From positions 2,046,001 through 2,110,000 of the forward strand of contig CAWJKP010000001.1 of assembly GCA_963843465.1 (NCBI GenBank): 64,000 nucleotides of DNA. Direction: 5' to 3'. The translations under genes were made by a program, and so were the position numbers. This DNA comes from CAWJKP01 sp963843465 (GTDB lineage Bacteria > Planctomycetota > Planctomycetia > Pirellulales > Thermoguttaceae). The notes beneath the pieces were generated by a model. The model had not been told where the DNA came from, did not search any database, and saw nothing but the letters and a program-made list of their open reading frames with translations. Positions 18,566 to 27,215 of this stretch are shown piece after piece (within the stretch, counting starts at the first letter, position 1; every line of letters starts with the position of its first letter).

Positions 18566-19600
18566 ATGAGTAGCGACGTGCTCAGCCAGGCGGAAGTCGA
18601 GAGCCTGCTCAATGCGATGGCGGCCGGCGGTCAGGCGGCCATCGGCACGCCCTTGGAAGAGGAAGCGGCCGCCGGCCCGGCGCCCAAGCCGCGGGAGAAA
18701 ATCACTCCCTACGATTTCAAGCGTCCGGAGCGGGTGGGCAAGGAGCAGATGCGGGCCTTGCAGACCCTGCACGAGGGATTCGGGCGGAACTTCGCCGCCG
18801 GCCTGTCGTACATGCTCCGCAGCATGGTCGAAGTGAAGCTCACCAGCGTCGACCAGTTGACCTACAGCGAGTTCATCTTCAGCCTGGAGAATCCCACCTG
18901 CTTCAACCTGCTGAAGGCCGACCCGCTGGAAGGCAACCTGATCCTGGACATCAATCCGTCGATCCTCTACCCGATGATCGACCGGCTGTTGGGCGGCGGA
19001 CGCGACGGGGGCCCGCTGGCCCGCCGCCCGCTGACCGAGATCGAGCTGCGGCTGGTGGCGCGGATCACCAATCTCTTTCTCACCGAGTTTCGCCGCTCTT
19101 GGGAGAACGTGCTGGACTTGAAGCTCGAGGTGGTGCGGGTGGAGAGCAATCCGCAGTTGGTGCAGATCGTGCCGCCCAACGAGGTGGTGGTGCTGATCAG
19201 CTTCGAGCTGGCCCTGGGCGAGGCCCGCGGGATGGTCAACCTCTGCATCCCCTACAACTCCATCGAGCGGATCAGCGGCAAGCTCTCGGCCAACAGTTGG
19301 GTCTCTTACGGCAAGCGCCAGGCCACGCCGGAGAGCGTCAAGCACATCACCGAGACCCTGCGGAGCTCGTTGGTCGAGATCAACGTCCGCCTGGCCCGGA
19401 CGAAGATCAGCACGCGGGAGCTGATCGGGCTGCGGGTCGGCGACATCATCACCACCAGCAAGGACATCCGCAGCCCGCTGTTGGTGAGCATCCACGGCGT
19501 GCCCAAGTTCCATGCCAGTCCCGGGTCGTTCAAGGGCCGCAAAGCGGTCCGCATCGAAGCCATCCTCAGCGATCCCTCGCAGGCGATCGGCGATAGCTAA
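18566..19600 (+). CDS. fliM: Flagellar motor switch protein FliM
   Basis: A 344-aa protein. The N-terminal SSDVLSQAEVESLLNAM contains the CheY-binding LSQxEVexLL motif. The middle domain (YDFKRPERVGKEQMRALQTL onward) binds FliG, and the C-terminal SpoA domain (VRLARTKISTRELIGLRVGD to the end) packs with FliN in the C-ring. ATG 18566 is favoured by AAGGA 8 bp upstream; several earlier in-frame ATGs lie within the heptamer tract. It is the only flagellar gene here, so the flagellar regulon is scattered in this genome. Confidence 0.95.
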   Translation: MSSDVLSQAEVESLLNAMAAGGQAAIGTPLEEEAAAGPAPKPREKITPYDFKRPERVGKEQMRALQTLHEGFGRNFAAGLSYMLRSMVEVKLTSVDQLTYSEFIFSLENPTCFNLLKADPLEGNLILDINPSILYPMIDRLLGGGRDGGPLARRPLTEIELRLVARITNLFLTEFRRSWENVLDLKLEVVRVESNPQLVQIVPPNEVVVLISFELALGEARGMVNLCIPYNSIERISGKLSANSWVSYGKRQATPESVKHITETLRSSLVEINVRLARTKISTRELIGLRVGDIITTSKDIRSPLLVSIHGVPKFHASPGSFKGRKAVRIEAILSDPSQAIGDS

Positions 19601-19646
19601 GGCAGCAGAGGGAGGAGAGATGAGGGATGAGGGATGAGGGATGAGG

Positions 19647-20068
19647 TAGGCTGAGGAAAAGCTGCCATTGACGCGCGTTTTGGCCCATCCCGGTTTCGTT
19701 TACGTTTGACCGCAATGGCCACGGGCCTGCCGACCCCTTCGAGCTTGCTCGATGGTGAAGGAGATTGACCGCAAACGACGGACGGTCCCGCGCGGCCGAC
19801 CCCTTCGAGCTTGCTCGATGGTGAAGGAGATTGACCGCTACGCTGCTGCGTCGACGCGGGTAGCCGCCAATCTTGTTCACCATCGAGCAAGCTCGAAGGG
19901 GCCTCAAAGGGGCATCGGCGCGTGCCGCCTAGCCGCCAATCTCGTTCACCATCGAGCAAGCTCGAAGGGGTCGAAACCGCACGACAATAGGGATCGCGGC
20001 ACGCAACAAAAGCGTTGCCTCCTGACGGGCGGAAAAACTGTTGTCAACACCCACTTTTCCTCAGCCTA
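19647..20068. mobile_element. MITE-like element with 15-bp terminal inverted repeats
   Basis: TAGGCTGAGGAAAAG at 19647-19661 and its exact complement at 20054-20068 bound 422 bp with no credible gene. Inside are four copies of a 40-bp or so motif containing CCCCTTCGAGCTTGCTCGAT: two forward (near 19733 and 19797) and two inverted (near 19863 and 19931). Each contains a 6-bp hairpin (TCGAGC-TT-GCTCGA), so the whole can fold as a large cruciform. Both ends abut GGGATGAGG tracts, so a target duplication cannot be separated from the tandem repeat. No transposase is nearby, so mobility is inferred. Confidence 0.6.
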
Positions 20069-20243
20069 GGGATGAGGGCAGAGGGATGAGAGCCAAAGAG
20101 GAGGATCAGAGCGGAGGGATGAAAGAGGAAGGGCGAGGTCGTTGCTGTCCCTCGCCCCTCATCCCTCATCCCTCATCCCTCGCCCCTCATCCCTCATCTC
20201 TCATCCCTCATCCCTCATCCTTCATCCTTCATCCCTCATCCCT
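20069..20243. repeat. Heptamer tracts GGGATGA / TCATCCC
   Basis: Purine-rich GGGATGAG-type repeats (also present at 19608-19646, left of the MITE-like element) are followed at about 20146-20243 by more than ten pyrimidine heptamers of TCATCCC type. The result is a long imperfect hairpin. It is translated as HPSSL repeats at the N-terminus of the YfhO-like frame. Confidence 0.8.
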
Positions 20244-22685
20244 GTGGCTGGCGTCGGCCGCGGGTAGTCTGTTGCTGTTGGCGGCACTGGGCTACCCGTT
20301 CCTCGCCGGTTGCTTCTCGACCATGGACGACCTGGGCAACCTATCGCTCCCGCTGGGCGATTTCTATGCCCGGCAGTTGTCCCGCGGCCAGCCGCCGGAC
20401 TGGAACCCGAGCCTCTACTGCGGCTTCTATTTCAGCGGCGGGGGCGGCGGGACGTATCACCCGCTGAAAATGCTGGTCTACCGCCTGCTCCCCTTGCCGG
20501 CCGCGTTTGGACTGGAAGCCTGGATCGGCTATCCGCTGATGCTCGCCGGCACCTGGCTCTGGCTCCGCCGCCGGTTGGGGCGGGCAGACGCCGCCATGAT
20601 CGGCAGCCTGGGCTTCACCTTCTCCAGCTTCAACCTGCTGCACTTCATCCACCCTACGATCGTCCTCACGACGGCCCATATCCCCTGGCTGCTCTGGGCC
20701 ATCGACGGCCTGCTCACCTCGCGTGGCCGATGGCCGCCGGCGGTCTATGCCGCGGTCCTCGCGCTGGTCACCGGCTCACAGATCCTTTTGGGGTTTCCCC
20801 AGGTGGTCTGGTTCTCGCTGATCAGCGAAGGGGCCTACGCGCTGTTCCTGGAACTCATGGGATTGGGTGTCACTGCTGGCTCTGTAGGGAACGCCCTCCG
20901 TGGCGTTCCGCAGGCCGGGGAAGAACGTTTTTCCCAGTTTGCGGAACGCCACGGAGGGCGTTCCCTACAGGCGGAAGCTGTTTCTCAGCCGCTGCCCGGG
21001 CGACGCTTCCTGCGGCTGGCCTGGCTGCAGCTTCTCGCGCGAAACTGCTGGGGCTGATGCTGGGGGCCGCACAGCTCCTGCCCATGGCCGACATGCTGGC
21101 CCAAAGCACGCGGGCGTCGGCCACCCCGGAGTTCTTCAACCTCTTCTCGCTCGATCCCCGAAACCTCCTACAACTGGTGGCACCGTATCTCACCACGCGG
21201 CGGGTCTTCGGCACCAGCACTCACGAGTTCGGCCTGTACGCCGGGGCCGTGCCGCTGGCGCTGGCCTGTTGGGCTCTGGTGGATCGCCGGCGCTGGGGGG
21301 GCCTGCGCGGGCTGGCCTGGTCCGCGGCCGGCTTCGGGCTGGCGGCGCTGGTGCTCTCCCTGGGAGAATACGGCCCCTTGTACCGGCTCCAGCGCTACCT
21401 GCCGCTGGTCGGCAAGTTCCGCTGCCCCTGCCGCTACACGCTGCTGTTCCAGTTGTCGATGTGCGTGCTGGCGTCGATCGGGGCCTGGCTCTTGATCGTC
21501 GGCTGCCAACGGGACGAGAAGGCTCCCTGGCGGCGACTGTCGCTGCTTGGGATCCCGATCCTGGCCAGCCTGGCGGCCGCCGCGCTGGGGCTGGCCATGC
21601 GTGGAACCTGGCCGGTCGCTGCGACGCTTGCCGTGCTGGCCGGACCGGCCCTGATCGGCCTGGCAAGCCTGCTGGTGGCGGCGGCGGCCCGCGGCCGGCG
21701 GCCGGCGATTCTTGGACTGATCCTGCTGGCGACCGCCGACCAGGGCTACTACGGATTGAGGTATGCGGTCTATGGACATCGCCAGACCTGGCCGCAGTAT
21801 CTGGCCAGCATCCCGGTGCCGCCTCCGGAAAAGGGGTCAGAACTATTTTTGCTTAGGACCGGCGCAGAAACAAGTGTCGCCTTTCGCTCCGCGAAAGAAC
21901 GCCGCTTTCGCGGAGCGAAAGGCGACAATCCGACAGATATTGATTCGCCGGTCCTTAGCAAGTCTACCATCAAGAGTTCTGACCCTTTTTCTTTGCGCGT
22001 GGCGGTAAACTTGAATCGCGTCAAGGAGCGCGGATTCTGGTCGGGGCCTTATAACCGGCTCACGCTGCTGGGCTGGAAACTGGCCGACGGCTACCTGGGG
22101 CTGGAGCCGGTGCGACGGTTGGACCTGCACCAGCCGGCCGCGTTGCGCGTGGCGTGCGTGCGTTGGGTCCTTCGCGGCCCGGCGGCCGATCGCATCGAGG
22201 GTCTTGCCGTCCGCGACAGCCGCTGGCTCGAGGTTCCCCGCCCGCTGCCTTACGTCCGGCTGGTGACACAATCGCGGCAAACCGGCGATCCGGCGCGGGA
22301 CATCGGCCGCATCGACGTGGAGACGACGGCCCTGGCGGAGGCGCCGCTGGGGCTTTCCGGCGGTCCCGCCGGGCGGATCCTCGACGTGGCCCAACAGCCG
22401 GGGCGGGTCGAGGCCCGCCTGGATTGCCCCACGCGGCAGTTGTTGGTCGTCGCCGAGAGCTATCACCCGGGCTGGCTGGTCCGGGTCGACGGCCGTCCGC
22501 AGCCGGTCCATCGCATCAACGGCGACTTTCTCGGCTGCCTCGTCGGTCCCGGTTCCCGGCAGGTGATCTTCGAGTTCCGGCCCCGCAGTCTGTCCGCCGG
22601 TCGGGCGATCGCCTTTTGCGGTCTGGGCCTGGTGATCCTTGCGCTGGCCGTGCCGGTCATTCGCGGGTCAAGAACTCGATCTTGA
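20086..22685 (+). CDS. YfhO-family multi-pass membrane protein, one frameshift and two palindromic insertions
   Basis: About 865 aa after correction. Many hydrophobic segments and the C-terminal block LLVVAESYHPGWLVRVDGRP...INGDFLGCLVGPGSRQVIFEF are typical of the YfhO/GT-C-like membrane family, thought to modify surface polymers. The native N-terminus probably begins near 20244 (LWLASAAGSLLLLAAL); upstream codons come from TCATCCC heptamers, so the start is uncertain. The frame breaks at about 21046 (LLAR|AKLLGLMLGAAQ), fixed by one base. Two palindromes sit inside the coding region (20882-20970 and 21829-21990), both read through. The 3' end overlaps the convergent GH78 gene by 29 bp. Confidence 0.75.
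20882..20970. repeat. Perfect 30-bp-arm palindrome inside the YfhO gene
   Basis: CTGTAGGGAACGCCCTCCGT continues to 20911. Its exact 30-bp complement is at 20941-20970, with a 29-bp centre. The host frame reads through it without a stop. Relatives are at 9886-9950 and 14700-14730. Confidence 0.9.
21829..21990. repeat. Nested palindromes, frame-neutral insertion in the YfhO gene
   Basis: Three concentric inverted repeats. The outer pair is AAAAGGGGTCAGAACT (21829) against AGTTCTGACCCTTTTT (21975). The middle pair is TGCTTAGGACCGGCG against CGCCGGTCCTTAGCA. The inner pair is GTCGCCTTTCGCTCCGCGAA against its complement. The span is 162 bp, exactly 54 codons, and the host frame continues as if the element were an added loop (KGSELFLLRTG...IKSSDPF). 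Confidence 0.9.
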
Positions 22686-25299
22686 GGGTACACCGATTGA
22701 TTTGGCCGGAGCGAAGCCGGAAACGCTTCAGCCCCAGCGGATGATCGGGAGCCAGCGGCTCCAAATCGGTCTGGGAGCCTGGCGGCAAGAGCAATTCCCC
22801 TTCGCCTCGCGGCGGCGCCGTCACGGCAACTTTCTGTCCCCCCGGCACGGGCTCCGAGAAGAACTCGAACCGGCCGGTCGGAGCGTAGGCCGTCAGTTCC
22901 AGTCGCCCCAGATCGGCCGGCTGAGGGCGGACCTGGTAGCGAGCAAAGCCCGGGGCCGTGGGACGGATGCCGGCGATGTCCATCATCAGCACGAAGACCG
23001 GCGACAGGGCACAGTGGCTCCACTGGGACGTCGAATCCGGCTGCGCCTGCCAGTCCTCCTGGACCGTGTTGTTCTCGACCACCGACCGCATGGTGGCCCA
23101 GCGCCGGCGGAGGTCGCGCACGATCACCTCGGCATGACCCGCCTTCGCCAAGGCCCAGTACCGCCAGTTCGCGTTGCACGGATAAGACAGGCCCAGCTCG
23201 GACGGACATTCTGCCAGCGCGCGAATCGCCGCGGCGGTGTTCCCGTCCGGGCACTGGTCGAAGAGGATCGCCGTCGCCAGAGAGCGGTCACAGAGCCGGA
23301 GCGTTTTCTCCTCCGGCAGCCAAGGCAGGTTGTTGACAAACAGGCCCCGCTCCGCGCTCCAGAAGCGCCGCACCGTGGCCTGGAGGATCTCGCCGCCCAG
23401 CTTGTTTGCCTCCCGGGCCCGCTGCTCGTCGCCGAAGGCCCGGGCAATGGGGGCCAGGGCGTGCTGGAGCATGGCAGCGGCGTAGAGGTTGAAGGCGCAC
23501 TGCTTGTGCCGCTGCTGTCGATAGGCGACGTGGTCGATCCACACGGTGGGTAATCCGAGGTGTTCGACCGGCAATAGCCCGTCCCCATCGCGGATCGACG
23601 CCAGGTAGCCTGCAAATCGCAGCAGGCGGGGATAGGGCTCGCGGAGCGCCTCCAGGTCGCCGGTCTGCATCCAGTGATGCCAGCAATCGAAGTTGAAGCC
23701 GACGCCGTGGTCCAGCAGCGGCCCCCAGTAAGCACCGTCGATCTGCTTCTGCATCACCCGGGCCAGGCGATCGTAGGCAGGCCAGCAATCGAGGAAGTAA
23801 CCCTCCGGCGTCATGCCTTCGCTGAAGGTCCGCAGGAAACGAGCCGGCAAGCGGGTCTCTCCGAAGGCATAGCGGACGGCGTGCAACTGGTGCCCGCCGT
23901 CGCCGCTGTACTGCTGCCGCTCGCGCCCCATGCCGTCCACGCACGTCTCCTGGGCGCTGTTGCGCAGCGTGTTGACCGCCGCGTCGAACAGCCGTTGCAG
24001 GGCCGGTTCGGAGCAGCGGATGTGAGGCTCGTTGGGCCAGGCGAACTGGCGGCGCCGGACGCCAACGTCGCGGATCGTAACCGGCCGGCTCGCGTTACGG
24101 ACGTGCAGTTGCAGCCAGCGGAGCGACTCGTAGTCGAAGTTCTCGAAGTGGTTGGCGCCCTCGCGGCAGACGAAGCGCGTCCAGGCGAAGAAATGCGTAT
24201 CGAGCCAGGCCGGACCGTCCGGCGCGTGGGCTTCCTGCGTCAAGACCTCCACCGTGGCGCCTGCCGGAGCATCGATGGTGAAGCAAGGCCAGCCCACCAG
24301 TTGCTCCGAGAACTCGAAAGTGGCCCAGAACCCCTGGCGGCCGGTGGCGGTTGCCGGGAGGCTCCAGCCGCCCTCGGGGCGTGCCTGGGCAACCTGCTGG
24401 CGGACGACGCGATACGAGTTGGGCATGCGGAACTCGAACCAATCGGCCGGGTCGCGCAGCCAATCGATTCGGCCCGACTCCGCCAGGCGCCGTGCCGGCA
24501 CCATCGCCTCCTTGAGGGCCGGGATCTGCCGCTTGCGCAAGGCGCATTGGCTGGGATCAACCTGATCCATGGAATCGTTGCCGGGATAGTCGCTCGACGA
24601 GGGCGGCTTGTCGGAGCCGCAACCCAGGGTCATGGCCGGGACCCACGCATCGTCGAGCTTGGCTTCAGGAGTGTCCCAGCCGTAGGGGTGCAGCCGGGCG
24701 TCGAACTCTTCTTGCAGCGCGCGTAAGAACCATCGCTTGGGCTGGCCGGGACGGTGAGCGCGATCCAGGCGGGCCCGCCAGGACTCGTCGGAGACGATCG
24801 TCTGGCGCCGGCCGTTGTCCAGCTCCAAGGCGGCATGAAACAGGAGTCCGGGCTTGCCTGCGGCCCACGTTCCTTCCCCGATTCCGTAGAACAAGACCTC
24901 CACGCCGATCACGTTGTCGCCCGCTCGCAGATAGGGCGCGAGGTCTACCGGATCAACGTCCAGTTGCCGGGGATCGCAGGGGGCCGGACCCCATTGGACC
25001 CGCTGTCCGTTAATGCTGAGCCGGTATCGGCTGTCGGCCGTAATCCAACCCTTGGCCTGGCGAGGCGTCTGGTCGAGATGGAACTGGCGCCGGAAGAGCA
25101 CGAACGTGTTGGGCAAGGTGCGCTGCGAGGGGAGCCAGATCCATCGAGCCGGAGCGAGATCGACCCGCAGCGGCCGCCATGCCTCAGGACCGAGGCGGTC
25201 AAGCTCAGCGACCGTGAGCGGCCGCCCGCGCTGGTCAGCCCGAAGTGGAAGGGCCGTGAGAACTGCCGCAAGCAGGCTCAGGGATAGCCATCGACCCAT
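22657..25299 (-). CDS. Secreted alpha-L-rhamnosidase-like protein (GH78)
   Basis: An 880-aa protein. A signal peptide (MGRWLSLSLLAAVLTALPLRA) is followed by a jelly-roll domain (ARWIWLPSQRTLPNTFVLFR; WITADSRYRLSINGQRVQWG) and a second beta-domain. The (alpha/alpha)6 catalytic region contains CVDGMGRERQQYSGDGGHQL, the conserved acid-rich block of GH78, and a C-terminal beta-domain follows. It would cleave terminal L-rhamnose from polysaccharides or glycosides outside the cytoplasm. AGGAGG lies 6 bp before ATG. It is the last gene of a minus-strand run (30118 to 22657), 32 bp after the beta-helix gene. The closest activity could also be another GH78-type deglycosylation. Confidence 0.85.
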   Translation of the reverse strand: MGRWLSLSLLAAVLTALPLRADQRGRPLTVAELDRLGPEAWRPLRVDLAPARWIWLPSQRTLPNTFVLFRRQFHLDQTPRQAKGWITADSRYRLSINGQRVQWGPAPCDPRQLDVDPVDLAPYLRAGDNVIGVEVLFYGIGEGTWAAGKPGLLFHAALELDNGRRQTIVSDESWRARLDRAHRPGQPKRWFLRALQEEFDARLHPYGWDTPEAKLDDAWVPAMTLGCGSDKPPSSSDYPGNDSMDQVDPSQCALRKRQIPALKEAMVPARRLAESGRIDWLRDPADWFEFRMPNSYRVVRQQVAQARPEGGWSLPATATGRQGFWATFEFSEQLVGWPCFTIDAPAGATVEVLTQEAHAPDGPAWLDTHFFAWTRFVCREGANHFENFDYESLRWLQLHVRNASRPVTIRDVGVRRRQFAWPNEPHIRCSEPALQRLFDAAVNTLRNSAQETCVDGMGRERQQYSGDGGHQLHAVRYAFGETRLPARFLRTFSEGMTPEGYFLDCWPAYDRLARVMQKQIDGAYWGPLLDHGVGFNFDCWHHWMQTGDLEALREPYPRLLRFAGYLASIRDGDGLLPVEHLGLPTVWIDHVAYRQQRHKQCAFNLYAAAMLQHALAPIARAFGDEQRAREANKLGGEILQATVRRFWSAERGLFVNNLPWLPEEKTLRLCDRSLATAILFDQCPDGNTAAAIRALAECPSELGLSYPCNANWRYWALAKAGHAEVIVRDLRRRWATMRSVVENNTVQEDWQAQPDSTSQWSHCALSPVFVLMMDIAGIRPTAPGFARYQVRPQPADLGRLELTAYAPTGRFEFFSEPVPGGQKVAVTAPPRGEGELLLPPGSQTDLEPLAPDHPLGLKRFRLRSGQINRCTLKIEFLTRE

Positions 25300-25331
25300 A
25301 AAACACCTCCTCGCTGAAGGACTCTTGGCTC

Positions 25332-27140
25332 TTACCGCGTTGCTGCTCTTGTTCTGGAACGGAAGTCACCGTACGTCTGCCGCATGGCATCGGCGGGAGA
25401 GTTCGCATAGACCCGGCCGCCGAGGTTGTTGATGATGTGGGTGATCTCGCTGCCGGTCCGGCCATTGAGCCAGATGGTCGTCAAGTTATGGAACTTGACG
25501 CCCCTGACGTCGGGAGCCTCGATGGCGCTTTGGGCCTTCACGGCCGCGTCACGGAAATAGGCGTACACGCCCATGCCCCAGGCCTCGTGGCTGGTCACCG
25601 TGCCGGCGACCTTGTACGACGCGTAGCCGCTGGTCGCGCCACTCATCCAGGATGACTGGCTGGGCACGTCGTAAGGCATTTCGGACTGGTAGAAGTAGAC
25701 GCGGCCGCCGTTGCCGTTCCACAGCGTCTGGTACTGCTGGTGGTGCTCGTTGAACAGGCCGTAGATGGTCACGTTGTTGCCGTTGACCAACAGGCCGTTC
25801 TTCGTGGGGTTGGCAGTCCACGCTGCGCCTGCGCCGTGGTCCGCCCGCCATATCCAGATCTGATCCGCCACGACGTTGTTGCTGTTGATCTTGACGCCCA
25901 CGTCGTTCTTGCCCGAGGTCGCGCCGCCCGTGCGCACGGTCAGGTCGTAGAGGAAGGCGGGGTTGGCCGAGTGATCGGCAGCGCTGCCCGCGGGACCCAC
26001 CTCGAGGATGCTGGCGGAGTTGACCGCGCCGGCATCGAGGATCAGGCCGGCAATTTTCACGCCATCCACGTCGGCCACGGAGATGGCCGGCAGGCCGCTG
26101 GTTTGCACCAGCGAGGGGACGCCGAGGCCGAGGAGGATGGTGTCGGCCTTGGTGACCTTGAGCGTGTCGTCGAGCGAGTAGTTGCCCGGGGTGAAGAGGA
26201 GGTGCTTGCCCGCGGCCAGCGCGGAGTTGATGCGGGCGGCGCTCGCCGTCGAGGGCTTGGCAATGTAGAACTGATCGATGGAGACGGACGTGCCCGGCGT
26301 GGGGCCGGCGGCCCAACTGGCGCCCTGGGTGTTGGTCTCTAGCGCTGGAACGAAGACGAAGTACCGGCCGGAGCCGTTGACGTAGAGGTAGGGCTTCTCG
26401 CGGATGATCGGCGTGCGGTTGACCACCGTGTAGGGTGGATCGGGAAACTTGCCCTTCGGGACGTTGACGTCGCCCACGAAGACCATGTTCCATACGCCGT
26501 TGGACCAACCTGACCACTTGCTGTTGCGCGACAGCCACTGCTGCTGCGAGGCGGGGACGACCTGGCCATCCACGACCGAGTCGGCGAGGAAGCCGCCGCT
26601 GGCCCAACCCGCGTTCCACTGCGCGTCGAAATCAAACAGGTGCAGCGATCCCTTGACGTGCAGGCGCCGCAGGGGAGCGGCCTGGGAGACGGCGAACCGC
26701 GTGACGCCCTTGGTGGACGACGGGGTGACGGCGAAGTTCTCCAGTGTCCGCCAGAAGTTGCACGTCGCGTTGGCGTTGGGCATCCACTGGGCGTTGACGT
26801 TCACGCCGCCGTTGATCTGCACGTCGTCGGGGTTCCGCCCCAGGCCGGCCACGTGGGTGTAGAAGCCCACATTGAAGGTCACGTTGTACTTGCCCGGCTT
26901 GAAGAGCAGCGCATAGCGCTCGGGGCCGAACTGGTTGGACTCCATCTTCGAGAAGATGCCGGCGGCGGTGCTCTGGATGTCCGCGGCCGGCATGTTCGCG
27001 TCGAAGACGTAGACGTTCCGGCCGAAGATGGTGGTGTTCGCCGTGGAGACAGGGCCGGCCGGGGCGACGCCCGGGACGGCCGCCGACAGGCCTGCCGCGG
27101 CGGCTAGAGCGAAAACCGCCGATATGATTTTTTCGATCAT
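25332..27140 (-). CDS. Secreted right-handed beta-helix protein (pectate-lyase-like fold)
   Basis: A 602-aa protein with signal peptide MIEKIISAVFALAAAAGLSA. The sequence NTTIFGRNVYVFDANMPAAD, the YALLFKPGKYNVTFNVGFYT block and the ISRNS/QQQWLSRNSKWSGW block belong to a family of secreted beta-helix proteins found in actinobacteria and planctomycetes, probably carbohydrate-active and possibly GH55-like. Rungs are rich in Gly/Asn/Val, and a second helix begins at TASAARINSALAAGKHLLFT. It lies 75 bp after the HzsA-like gene and 32 bp before the GH78 gene, all co-directional. The catalytic residues cannot be assigned. Confidence 0.65.
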   Translation of the reverse strand: MIEKIISAVFALAAAAGLSAAVPGVAPAGPVSTANTTIFGRNVYVFDANMPAADIQSTAAGIFSKMESNQFGPERYALLFKPGKYNVTFNVGFYTHVAGLGRNPDDVQINGGVNVNAQWMPNANATCNFWRTLENFAVTPSSTKGVTRFAVSQAAPLRRLHVKGSLHLFDFDAQWNAGWASGGFLADSVVDGQVVPASQQQWLSRNSKWSGWSNGVWNMVFVGDVNVPKGKFPDPPYTVVNRTPIIREKPYLYVNGSGRYFVFVPALETNTQGASWAAGPTPGTSVSIDQFYIAKPSTASAARINSALAAGKHLLFTPGNYSLDDTLKVTKADTILLGLGVPSLVQTSGLPAISVADVDGVKIAGLILDAGAVNSASILEVGPAGSAADHSANPAFLYDLTVRTGGATSGKNDVGVKINSNNVVADQIWIWRADHGAGAAWTANPTKNGLLVNGNNVTIYGLFNEHHQQYQTLWNGNGGRVYFYQSEMPYDVPSQSSWMSGATSGYASYKVAGTVTSHEAWGMGVYAYFRDAAVKAQSAIEAPDVRGVKFHNLTTIWLNGRTGSEITHIINNLGGRVYANSPADAMRQTYGDFRSRTRAATR

Positions 27141-27215
27141 TGCTAGAGGAAACCTGGTCCTGGGAATTCTTTGCCCGACTTATTGTCTTGCCGGCCCTAA
27201 GGGGGCCTAGCGCGG

